This document shows positions 51,878 to 60,000 of a stretch of 64,000 bases of DNA, one piece after another; position 1 is the stretch's first letter, and each line of letters begins with the position of its first letter. The DNA is from Streptomyces zagrosensis (GTDB lineage Bacteria; Actinomycetota; Actinomycetes; Streptomycetales; Streptomycetaceae). The notes under the pieces are model-generated. The model searched no databases. It saw nothing but the letters and a program-made list of their open reading frames with translations, and had not been told where the DNA came from. Position numbers and translations under genes: made by a program. Where the stretch lies: positions 248,001 to 312,000 of the forward strand of contig NZ_JACHJL010000009.1 in NCBI RefSeq assembly GCF_014203645.1, read 5' to 3'.

Positions 51878-52471
51878 GTGGCATCCGAGCCCCGCACCTT
51901 GGTTGTTGTCGCCCACCCGCAGTTGACCGATTCGCGCATCAACGCAGCCCTCGCCGGCACGGCCGCAAGCGTGGACGGTGTCACGGTTCATGAGTTGTAC
52001 GCCGCGTATCCCGACGGGCGTATCGATGTGGCACACGATCAACGTCTGCTCCTGCAGCACGACCGAGTCGTGCTGCAGTTCCCCTTCTTCTGGTATTCGT
52101 CGCCGCCACTGCTCAAGCAGTGGCTGGACGAGGTCTTTGAGTACGGGTTCGCCTACGGCACCGGGGGCACCGCGCTGCACGGCAAGACGCTGCGAGTGGT
52201 GACCTCCGCCGGTGGCCCGCGCGACTCCTACCGCCCCGATGGGTTCAACCGCTTCCCCATCCCCGACCTACTGCGCCCCTTTGACGCGACGGCAGAGCTG
52301 ACCGGCATGCGGTACGAGGAGCCGTTCCTGGTTTACGGCGTACGCACAGTCGGCGATGCCGCACTCGCCGACCACCAAAGGACCTATCGCACACTGCTGG
52401 AAACCGGCGCACTGCCCGCCGCATCCCGAATATCGCCGGCCGGCGCCAAGGAGCCGAGCCTGGCCGCCTGA
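51878..52471 (+). CDS. NAD(P)H oxidoreductase, flavodoxin-like (KefF/NQO family)
   Basis: A 197-residue flavodoxin-fold enzyme: TLVVVAHPQLTDSRIN at the FMN phosphate loop, LLLQHDRVVLQFPFFWYSSP and the conserved WLDEVFEYGFAYG, then GKTLRVVTSAGGP. These are the marks of the modulator-of-drug-activity/NQO family (two-electron quinone reduction, KefF-like). GTG 51878 follows AGGAGA. The promoter has two TetR operators; the divergent TetR gene 400 bases away has a third. The pair therefore looks like a quinone- or electrophile-inducible detoxification unit. Substrate is not known. Confidence 0.87.
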   Translation: MASEPRTLVVVAHPQLTDSRINAALAGTAASVDGVTVHELYAAYPDGRIDVAHDQRLLLQHDRVVLQFPFFWYSSPPLLKQWLDEVFEYGFAYGTGGTALHGKTLRVVTSAGGPRDSYRPDGFNRFPIPDLLRPFDATAELTGMRYEEPFLVYGVRTVGDAALADHQRTYRTLLETGALPAASRISPAGAKEPSLAA

Positions 52472-52512
52472 GCGTAGCGACCGCATGAGCAGTCGCCATC
52501 TGCCCAGGGCTC

Positions 52513-52540
52513 GGCCCGGCGTACCTCGCCGCGCCGGGCC
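52513..52540. terminator. Hairpin after the oxidoreductase gene
   Basis: GGCCCGGCG (52513-52521) pairs with CGCCGGGCC (52532-52540), 10-base loop. It is located 40 bases past the oxidoreductase stop. Confidence 0.6.
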
Positions 52541-52828
52541 CTTCGCATATATGGCCTCCGCACCGTGGCGAGCACAATCTGTCGTACGCGCCGCAGTCGG
52601 CCGCGGTCCTGTCGTGATGTGCCCCGGGCCGCTCCCAGATCGGGTTGCTGCGCGGAGGTACACCTCTGGCGGCATGGCTGCCTGCGCCAATGCCGTGGTG
52701 CCGGTCAGTGCCCTTCGGCCCCGCTCTCGGGCGTGTGCGAGAAGAGGCGCACCAGGTGTCACAAGGCGGCACCCCCCGTCACAACCAGTGGCGAGCCGCA
52801 GTCGCGCATGCAGTCAAGTCCGGGCCGC
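52541..52828. other. Intergenic sequence between oxidoreductase and TetR genes
   Basis: About 290 bases between a terminator and a short repeat array. The open frames are not codon-biased and I see no conserved protein or RNA. Confidence 0.5.
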
Positions 52829-52867
52829 GAACCAGCAGCGGTACGAACCAGCAGCGGTACGAACCAG
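52829..52867. repeat. 2.4 copies of a 16-nt tandem repeat
   Basis: GAACCAGCAGCGGTAC at 52829-52844 and 52845-52860, then GAACCAG at 52861-52867. It is adjacent to the 3' end of the TetR gene. Confidence 0.75.
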
Positions 52868-52873
52868 ATGTGG

Positions 52874-53488
52874 CTACGCCGGAGCCGAGTCCCGGGTGAC
52901 CGACTTCGGTGCATCCGAGCCCCGGCAGGCAGCAGATACCAGGGTGTGCGCTGCGGCACGGGCCGCCTCGGTGAACTCCGCCGTTGGCTCCAGCGCGGCA
53001 GCCGACATCACTCCGTCGATCAGCACGCTGAGTTGTCGGGCCAATAGATCCGGATCGACGGCGCCGGCGGCGCTGGTGAGCTCACCCAGCCAGGCCCGCA
53101 CGGCCTGCTTGTGCTCGACAGTAGTGGCGTGGGGTACGGTGCCCGGCTCTGTTTCGCTCGCTGTATTGATAAACGCGCAGCCGCGAAAGCCGTCGCAAAC
53201 GGTGGCCGTGCGCAGCGCGTCGAATAGACCGAGCAACTGCTCGCGCGGGTCGGCTCCGGCGTCGGCCGCTGCCTCTTGCAGCGCGCCCCGCCAGTGCCCG
53301 TCAGCGCCGTGCAGATACGCGACAACGAGATCGTCTTTGGAGCGAAAATGGGCGTAAAGAGTCGCTTTGGCTACGCCGGACTCGGCAATAATCCGGTCAA
53401 CACCGACCCCGCGCACGCCGTGCGCGTTGAACAACTCCGTAGCGGTGTCCAAAATCCGGCTCCGGGCGGGGGGTCGTTTGCCAGCCAT
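52874..53488 (-). CDS. TetR/AcrR-family repressor
   Basis: A 204-residue repressor. Helix-turn-helix: RILDTATELFNAHGVRGVGV then AESGVAKATLYAHFRSKDDLVVAYL. The C-terminal domain contains GFRGCAFINTASE, typical of TetR proteins of the AcrR/YxaF type. Its own promoter carries CAGACAG-AC-CTGTCCG at 53586-53601; the same palindrome is present twice before the NAD(P)H oxidoreductase gene. The gene therefore very likely represses itself and the oxidoreductase. The effector could be a quinone, since the target is a quinone-reductase-like enzyme (inference). Confidence 0.9.
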   Translation of the reverse strand: MAGKRPPARSRILDTATELFNAHGVRGVGVDRIIAESGVAKATLYAHFRSKDDLVVAYLHGADGHWRGALQEAAADAGADPREQLLGLFDALRTATVCDGFRGCAFINTASETEPGTVPHATTVEHKQAVRAWLGELTSAAGAVDPDLLARQLSVLIDGVMSAAALEPTAEFTEAARAAAHTLVSAACRGSDAPKSVTRDSAPA

Positions 53489-53512
53489 GCGTCACGCTCC
53501 TTGAGGCGGGTG

Positions 53513-53536
53513 CCTGGTTCGAACCCAGGGGCTCCA
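53513..53536 (+). other. tRNA-like T-arm and acceptor fragment (possible att-site remnant)
   Basis: CCTGG-TTCGAAC-CCAGG is a textbook T-stem/loop (TTCGAAC), followed by GGCTCCA as a tRNA 3' acceptor strand would be. A matching 5' acceptor (TGGAGCC) or anticodon arm is not found upstream, so this is not an intact tRNA gene. GGCTCC can also pair with GGAGCC at 53541-53546. A leftover of a tRNA-targeted integration is one explanation; chance is another. Confidence 0.3.
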
Positions 53537-53585
53537 CGTCGGAGCCGGTACGCACCCGGGCACCTGATCCGACGCCTCCAGGATA

Positions 53586-53601
53586 CAGACAGACCTGTCC
53601 G
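53586..53601 (-). promoter_or_regulatory. TetR operator 3 at the repressor's own promoter
   Basis: CAGACAG-AC-CTGTCCG, one mismatch from the two sites at 51767 and 51798. It lies about 100 bases upstream of the TetR start. Confidence 0.75.
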
Positions 53602-53714
53602 TATGGAGCGGAGTGACCTCGATGCCGATGTCGGGCCAGTGAGGCTCTGGGGCAAAGGGGGTGGGCCCCGACGGCAGCGAAGCGGGCCCCTCCCGAACGG
53701 CGAGAGAGGCCCAC
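53602..53714. other. Intergenic sequence before the GH25 terminator
   Basis: No gene or RNA is seen. It contains GGGCCCCGACGG...GGGCCCC as a loosely paired repeat (about 53668-53694). Confidence 0.4.
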
Positions 53715-53748
53715 TCGCGGCGCGTGGGTCGCGCCCCACGCGCCGCGA
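53715..53748. terminator. Strong terminator downstream of the GH25 gene
   Basis: TCGCGGCGCGTGGG (53715-53728) pairs with CCCACGCGCCGCGA (53735-53748), 14 perfect base pairs with a 6-base loop (TCGCGC). Located 120 bases past the GH25 stop and upstream of the TetR operator. Confidence 0.8.
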
Positions 53749-53868
53749 TGGCGGCGCACAGCTCGACGAGGCGGTCTCACCGCAAGGCAGTGGACAGCGA
53801 CGCGGAAGGCCGCATGAGGGCAATGGCAGGGCCTCGGGCAGGCGGCCGTTGAGCGTGAGCGTCGAACG

Positions 53869-54711
53869 TCAACCGTTGGCGAGAGACTTGAGACGGTCGT
53901 ACGCACCGTTGAACTGGTTGTGGTCGCCAACGATGGGCCCAGAGGAGGTGTACTGCCACATGGTGTGGAAGCCCCATCCAGCTGGAAGTTCGCCCACCGA
54001 TGAGCCATAGCGCGGAATCCACAGCGGATTGGTGCTGCCAAAGCCCGCGTAATTGCCCGTGCACGTCTTCCACCAGCTAGTTGACGTGTAGATGACCGCG
54101 TCACGTCCGGTGCGTGCCTTGTAGGTGTTGAAGAAGTCTCGCACCCAGTTGACCATTGCGCTTTGGCTCAGCCCGTAACACGTGGCGCCGTACGGGTTGT
54201 ATTCCAGATCGAGAGCACCGGGAAGGGTCTTGCCGTCGCCCGTCCAGCCCCCGCCATTGCTCACGAAGTAGTTCGCTTGCTGGGCGCCGCTGGAGGCGTC
54301 GGGCAGCGCGAAGTGGTAGGCGCCGCGGATCATGCCGACGTTATGGGAGCCGTTGTACTGCTGGGCGAAGTACGGGTTCTTGTACGTCGTGCCTTCGGTG
54401 GTCTTGGTGTAAGCCCAGCGCACCCCGCTGTTCCACAGCGAGGACCAGTTGACGTTGCCTTGGTGGCTGCTGACATCGACACCTTCGACGGAAGCGGCGC
54501 GTGAGGCGGGGGGTGGATTGTCGGGGTTACCACCCTCGTGTTCCAGGATGGTAGAACCCATCCAGTCCTTTTCCGGGTGGGGAATGCGCTGTTCGGCGGC
54601 GGAGGCCGTACCGGGCAGCGTGAACGCGAGCGTCATGACGAGGAAGGTGGCAAGAAACCCGACCACTGTAGTGAGGGAGCGGTGGGGGGAATCGGGTCTG
54701 CGCACGGGCAT
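53869..54711 (-). CDS. Secreted GH25-family lysozyme
   Basis: A 280-residue exported enzyme. Signal peptide: basic MPVRRPD..., hydrophobic TVVGFLATFLVMTLAFTLP, cleavage at about TASA-A (residue 38). The GH25 catalytic domain begins VEGVDVSSHQGNVNW, with Asp79 at the substrate-binding position, then WAYTKTTEGTTYKNPYF, GAYHFALPDASSG and the catalytic DLEYNPYG acidic pair, and ends WQYTSSGP. GH25 enzymes are N-acetylmuramidases acting on peptidoglycan. ATG 54711 follows GGAGGC. It is divergent from MarR with a palindrome between the two genes. Confidence 0.93.
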   Translation of the reverse strand: MPVRRPDSPHRSLTTVVGFLATFLVMTLAFTLPGTASAAEQRIPHPEKDWMGSTILEHEGGNPDNPPPASRAASVEGVDVSSHQGNVNWSSLWNSGVRWAYTKTTEGTTYKNPYFAQQYNGSHNVGMIRGAYHFALPDASSGAQQANYFVSNGGGWTGDGKTLPGALDLEYNPYGATCYGLSQSAMVNWVRDFFNTYKARTGRDAVIYTSTSWWKTCTGNYAGFGSTNPLWIPRYGSSVGELPAGWGFHTMWQYTSSGPIVGDHNQFNGAYDRLKSLANG

Positions 54712-54746
54712 GAGCGTGCCTCCGATGGCCTCGGTGGGGGAGTGTC

Positions 54747-54769
54747 ACATGGTTTTGTAATGACCATGT
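54747..54769. promoter_or_regulatory. Operator-like inverted repeat ACATGGT-N9-ACCATGT
   Basis: ACATGGT (54747-54753) and ACCATGT (54763-54769) with a 9-base AT-rich centre. It lies between the GH25 and MarR genes, within 40 bases of the GH25 start, so it could repress or activate the lysozyme promoter. Confidence 0.55.
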
Positions 54770-54918
54770 CACGGTCAACTCTACGGGCGTAGATGAGCGA
54801 AGAGAAGGGCGCTGGGGTGGCGCCGATGGTCTATTCCTGCAAAATACTGGCGGAGCTGCGACAACGGGTCGCGGCACGACGAAACTTTCACGTGCTGAAA
54901 AGCCGGAGAGGTGCTGAC

Positions 54919-55497
54919 GTGCACAACACCGGGGTCGGGACACCTGGGGAGGGCGAGGGCCGGGCGGGGATCGATAGCGCATTTCTGGCCCTTGAGCGTG
55001 AGTTGTCCGTCTTTCTCCGTCGAGCTCGTGCGAATTCGGGCGAGATGGCCCGGGAGGTGCATCCGGACCTTGAGCCAGCGGCCTATGGGCTGCTAGCCCG
55101 GCTCAATGACGTCGGGCAGGTGCGGGCCACGGACCTGGCCTCGTATTTCGGGGTCGGTAAGGCGACGATGAGCCGACAGTTGCGGGCGCTGGAAACCCTG
55201 GGGCTGATTGCGCGGGCTCCCGACCCGGACGATGGGCGAGCCTGGCTGGTGCAGTTGACAGAGGAGGGGAGAACCCGATTCACCCGGGTGCGTGGGGGAC
55301 TACGCGCCCGTTATGCCCAGCGCCTGGAGGGTTGGAACCGTGCGGAGGTGGCGGAGCTGGCCCGCCTCCTCCACCGCCTGAACTCGGGCCATGAGCCCGA
55401 CACTGCACCGGAATCGCTGCCAGGCCAGGACACGTCGCCCGAGCCCGCCGTGTCAGACCAACAGCCTGAGCCCATCCCCCCTGAACCAACAGTCTGA
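54919..55497 (+). CDS. MarR-family transcriptional regulator
   Basis: A 192-residue regulator. Helices SAFLALERELSVFLRRARAN lead into the winged helix: VRATDLASYFGVGKATMSRQLRALETLGLI, then RAPDPDDGRAWLVQLTEEGRTR (wing with D-x-R). The last about 45 residues are Pro/Glu-rich. GTG 54919 with GGAGAGG upstream is chosen over an upstream open frame. It is divergent from the GH25 lysozyme; a palindrome in between is a plausible site. Ligand and targets are unknown. Confidence 0.85.
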   Translation: MHNTGVGTPGEGEGRAGIDSAFLALERELSVFLRRARANSGEMAREVHPDLEPAAYGLLARLNDVGQVRATDLASYFGVGKATMSRQLRALETLGLIARAPDPDDGRAWLVQLTEEGRTRFTRVRGGLRARYAQRLEGWNRAEVAELARLLHRLNSGHEPDTAPESLPGQDTSPEPAVSDQQPEPIPPEPTV

Positions 55498-55765
55498 GCC
55501 CACCCTCCTGGACCGGCAACCGGACGCCTGCCCAACCTCAGTTCCCTCCCTACGACCTACTCCCTGCAACTGGCCCCGCCCGCCCCGACGTGCCTCTCCG
55601 GTGAGACGTGCGAGACCCAGCCCGCTCAGCCGTTTCGAGCACCGACCCGTTCCGCTCACCCATCAATCCAGCTCAGCCGCTAGGCCCGCCCTCGGCAGTC
55701 GCCAGGCCCGACCTCGGCTCACCGACGGACCGACCACCTGGTCGGCCGAGGCTCGACGCGGGCGC
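55498..55765. other. Intergenic region between convergent MarR and PP2C genes
   Basis: About 270 bases of C-rich sequence. The open frame past the MarR stop is Pro/Arg/Ser-rich with no family pattern. No clear terminator hairpin is seen. Confidence 0.5.
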
Positions 55766-56611
55766 TCACAGTTCGGCGTAGATCGCCGTCGCATCGTCGT
55801 GTCGTTTGCCCCGGGGGAAGACCTCGCCATCGGGATCGGCGTCCTCCGCCGCCCGTACCCGGTCGATCAGGGCCTGTGCACCCTCCTTGCGAAGCAGCGC
55901 GAAGGTCTCCATCCAGTCACCTTCGCGGAAGATCTCGACCCAACGGGTGGCACCGTCACTGAGCGCGGCGAGCGCCCTGACTCCTGTGCGTGGGGTGGTG
56001 CCAGTCACCGCCCGGCGAGCCACGTCCGGATCAGCGGCGGCCGTGAAGAAACCCCCTTCGGCATTGCGTAGCGCCTCCACCGCCCGGCCGTACTCGGCGC
56101 CTGCTGTACGCCGTTCGGCTGAGCCACGGGGCAGGGCGCGGACACCAGCTCCGAGCTCCCGCACCGCGGGCGGCAGCTCGTCGAGCCGGGTATCGAGAAC
56201 CGGGTTCACCGTGCCATCGGGTGCCTCGATAAGAAGAGAGGAGTCGGAGAGCACCAGGTGCTCGACGTACTCGGCGTCCCACCGGACGCCGACCACAGTT
56301 GCTTGAGGTGTACGAATATGAGAAAGGTCACACGTGTCGCGATGTGCATCGGCAGTCCTGGTGATGGCAGCCGCCAGGCAATCGGCGAGGGGCATATCCC
56401 GCCGCGAACCGGACAGTTCGAGCAACGCACCGCCCAGCCGGGCGGTGAACCAGGGGACGGAATGACTGCACCCGCAAGGGTCCACCGGTGGGGTGACGCC
56501 GTCGAGCAATACCAGTGCGCCACCCTGTCCAGACGCTGGCAGCGCTATGGACGCGTAGTCCTCGTTGGGGCGTTGGGGGTCTCCGGGAACAGTGGTGAGA
56601 TCGAGACGCAT
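55766..56611 (-). CDS. PP2C-family serine/threonine phosphatase-like protein
   Basis: A 281-residue protein with PP2C motifs in order: RPNEDYASI (Asn16-Glu-Asp-Tyr near the N-terminus), ALVLLDGVTP (metal-site Asp), AALSDGATRWVE and the C-terminal GKRHDDATAIYAEL. The metal-binding Asp residues in LLDG, LSDG and HDDAT are all present, so activity is likely. It is a cytoplasmic protein with no TM helix. ATG 56611 follows a poor ribosome-binding site (CTTGCCCC); MVRQTC upstream starts are possible. It is divergent from the conservon. Confidence 0.82.
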   Translation of the reverse strand: MRLDLTTVPGDPQRPNEDYASIALPASGQGGALVLLDGVTPPVDPCGCSHSVPWFTARLGGALLELSGSRRDMPLADCLAAAITRTADAHRDTCDLSHIRTPQATVVGVRWDAEYVEHLVLSDSSLLIEAPDGTVNPVLDTRLDELPPAVRELGAGVRALPRGSAERRTAGAEYGRAVEALRNAEGGFFTAAADPDVARRAVTGTTPRTGVRALAALSDGATRWVEIFREGDWMETFALLRKEGAQALIDRVRAAEDADPDGEVFPRGKRHDDATAIYAEL

Positions 56612-56816
56612 GGGGCAAGTCTGCCGGACCATCACCCGAGTCGGCCGATAGGCGGGAGAGGCCCGGGTGTTGGCCCATACCAACTACTGCCAGGTGGTTT
56701 CCGGGAGGTGAAATCAGATGGAATTGGCCCTCGAAAGGCTGCGGGCGGGCATCCTGTCAGGACACTGTGGTGTTTTCCACTCGGCGGAGTTATTGCGTGT
56801 GTGCAGACAGTGGCGC

Positions 56817-56833
56817 AAGTTGATGGTCAACTT
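56817..56833. promoter_or_regulatory. Inverted repeat AAGTTGATGGTCAACTT
   Basis: A perfect 7-3-7 inverted repeat about 190 bases before the conservon start, AT-richer than its neighbours. It is a candidate operator. Confidence 0.55.
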
Positions 56834-56845
56834 CCGATTGATGTT

Positions 56846-56859
56846 CACTCGTTCGAGTG
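56846..56859. promoter_or_regulatory. Inverted repeat CACTCG-TT-CGAGTG
   Basis: A perfect 6-2-6 inverted repeat close to the AAGTTGA site. Together they suggest a composite regulatory region for the conservon. Confidence 0.45.
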
Positions 56860-57023
56860 GCCGGGCTGTCGATGTGCACCCGCCGCAGAGCGGTACTGGA
56901 AGGGTCGGTTTTCGTACCAGGGGTGGGTTCGAGCACGAGGCCACACGGCCGAGCGCGCGGGTCCGAAGCAACTGCGGAACTGTCGTCACCTCCTGGAATC
57001 ACGGTGGGTCGGGCGAGAGAAGA

Positions 57024-60000
57024 ATGTGGGCACCGGTGCGGAAGAGACGGCTTCGGGGCAGCAAGGGCGAAAGAGGCGAGCAGACAGCCGTGCCAGTGCG
57101 CCGGGCGCATGCGCGTAGCCGGCTTGTCGTATCCGCCATCGTCATCGTCGCCGCTGTGCTCGCGGCCGGAGCCCCCGTCATCGTCGCGGCGGTTGACGAT
57201 GTCAAGGAAGCGCAGCGGTGCGTGGATCGTGCCGAGGCCGCCATGACCGCCGTGGCCCTCGCCCATTCGCTATCCGACGAACGTGACGCCATGACGGCGT
57301 ACGTGGCGACCGGACGTTCCACCGCCTCGGGCGCGGGCGTCTCGGAGGACGTGCGGTCCCGCGTCGATCGGCAGATAGTCGATCTGCGCAGTAGCGCCAG
57401 CGACGCGTCGGTGACCTTTGCCGGAGCCACCAAGCGGCTCGGTGAGCTGTCGAGAGTCCGTCAGCGGGCACTAGCAGGCCCGGGTTCGGCTGCCGAGACC
57501 TTCGATGCGTACACCAGTGCGGTGCAGGCTCTGCATCGTGCCGCCGGTGGCACCGATCCCGAAACCCTCGGTCCGCTTGGCCGCGTCGTGGAGCAGGCGT
57601 CGGCCAGCCGCGCGCTGCTTCTCGGTGCCCTCGCCTCCCGTGGGCGGCAGCCGGGTCTGGCCGCTGCCGCTCAACGCACCAACGTCCGTGAGCAGGCAGC
57701 GGTCGCCGACTTCGAACAGACCGCCCCACGCGGCGCCCGCGAGCGCTATGCCCGCACTGTCAATGACACTGAGGACACCGAGGTCACCGCAGCCAAGCGG
57801 TACCTCGCTCAACTCACCGATGGCCCCCGGCTGTCCAGCGCCGATCTCGCCCTGGACCGTGAGCGGGTTGGCTCGGCGCTCTTCGCCCGGGTCAACCGGA
57901 TGCGTGATGTCGAGACGGCACTGACCACCGAGGAGCTCACCCGCGCGGAGAAGGCACGCGACGACGAGGTCACCGCGCTGGAGTTGCGTGCCGCGGTGCT
58001 TGCCGGGTGCTTGCTGTTGGCCATTGCCGTCAGCGTGCACGCTGCTCGTTCGCTGACCCGCCCGCTCACCGCGCTGCGCGTTGGCGCACTCAAGTTGGCC
58101 GACGATCCTGCGGGCGCGGAACCTGTGGTGCTAGGGCGTCGGGATGCGGCGCGCGGAGACGAGTTCTGTGATGTCGTACGGTCCGTCAACCAGCTCTACG
58201 AGGGAGTCGGCAGTCAGCGGGCGCGGGTAGCGAAGCTCGCAGCCGAGCGCGGGCACCTCATTGAGGAGCGGCAGCGCCTCGCCGCGCAGATTGCCGAGGT
58301 GCGGCAGGAATGTGAGGAACTGCGGCAGCGTAAAGACGAGATCGAAACCCGGCTCAATGGCCTGCGCGAGCGTGTGCACAGCAGCTTCGTCAATCTCGCC
58401 TTGCGCACACTGGGCCTAGTCGAACGACAGTTGACCGTCATCGAAACGATGGAGGAAAACGAGCAGGACCCAGAACGCCTAGACACCCTTTTCGCACTCG
58501 ACCACCTTGCCACCGGAATACGCCGCTACAGCGAGAATCTGTTGGTCATTGCCGGCTCCGAGCGCCAGTCGAACCACCCGGGTTCGGTGCCGCTGCTCGA
58601 TGTGTTGCGTGCCGCGATCAGCGAGGTAGAGCGTTATCAGCGCATTCGTATCCAGCCGCTACCGCCGCATGCGCAGGTCGCTGGGTTCGCTGCCGACAGC
58701 GTCAGTCACCTGATCGCGGAACTGCTCGAAAACGCCACCGTCTTCTCCCCACCCGGGACCGAGGTGCACGTATCCGGCTGGCTTCTGGAGAGCGGCGAGG
58801 TGATGCTCTCCGTGCAGGACGAGGGCATTGGCATGACAGCGGACCGCCTCGATGAGCTGAACACCCGACTTGCCGACCCCGTTCCGGAGTATTGCCAGGG
58901 GCCGCAGCCAGAGGACCCGTTGGGGCTCGGGTTGTATGTGGTGACCCGGCTCGCGGCCCGGCACGGTGTGCGGGTTCAGCTTCGCGAACAGAAGCAGGGC
59001 GGTGTCACCGCCGTGGTCGTGCTGCCCAAGCCGATTCTCCCGGATCGATTGCTCGCTACCGGGGAAGCCCAGCCGTTGGCGCTGTCTTCGGACTCGGGCT
59101 GGCCAGGGGGCGACGGCCTCGCCCTACCCGGTCCCCGCTCTGACTCCGGCCCCGAGATCGAAGTTGACTCCCGTGCTGCTCCGGTCTACGCACACGACGG
59201 CCCTGCCGACCCGTCCGGCCAACACCACCGATACGTACGGGACAGTGCGGACGACGCGAACGATCCACACGGCGCCGCCAATCTCGACGGCTTGAACCCG
59301 CCGCGGGGGTCCCACGACCATGGCCCGCATGCCGCCCCGGCCGGTGCCCGCAGCCCAGTTGCCCCGATGGTCCCGCATGCCTCAGCCGACTCCGGCCCGG
59401 CCCAAGAGCCGGACCCCGCCGCTCCGGACCCCGCCGCCCCGAGCCCCGGCGCCCCGCACACCGCCGCCCCGCACACCGCCGCCCCGCGCCTCCCTGCCAC
59501 CTCGTACGCCGACACCGCGCACACCCCAGCAGCCCCCGACGTCCACACCGGTACGGCGCCTTACGCGTCCGCCGACCCAGATGCGCACGGTCCGAGCCGG
59601 GCCGCTGGTCCGCACGGAGCGACCGACACTGGTTCGGGACGTACCATGCGCGGGCCCGGCGTGGTCCCGGCGCCCGGAGCCGCTCCCGTAGCCGATGACG
59701 CTGCCACCGAGTCTGCCCAACTGTCCGGGGGGCGACGCGAGCAGCGTGGCGGGCCCGCGTCGCCGGGGGGCCGCGAACACCCGGGGCATCGGGGACCCGT
59801 GACCGCCGAGCCCACCTCATGGCAGGGTGAGCCTTGGGACGATGGTCCCGAGGCGGATGAACCACACCGCTATGGGCCACCCCGGGTGAACGAGCCGCGC
59901 TCGGCGGAGCCGGGCCGTGCTGGTACGCCGGCAGCCAACCTCGCGCCGGAACAGTCGGAAGCCGATTCCCCCCCCGGGCTACGAACAGCCGGCCCCTTCG

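Larger units (their letters stand above)
56612..57023. other. Divergent upstream region of the conservon and the PP2C gene
   Basis: About 400 bases without a convincing gene. The frame upstream of the sensor kinase-like start continues open for 100 codons but is not conserved in pattern. Two perfect inverted repeats lie here (described separately). Confidence 0.55.

Noticed and set aside
53440..53536. An intact tRNA gene ending at about 53536
   Set aside because: Only a T-arm and 3' acceptor strand are present; the matching 5' acceptor, D-arm and anticodon arm are not found.
56718..57023. A 102-residue N-terminal extension of the conservon sensor protein
   Set aside because: It has no ribosome-binding site as good as that at 57024, contains inverted repeats that look regulatory, and has no conserved pattern.
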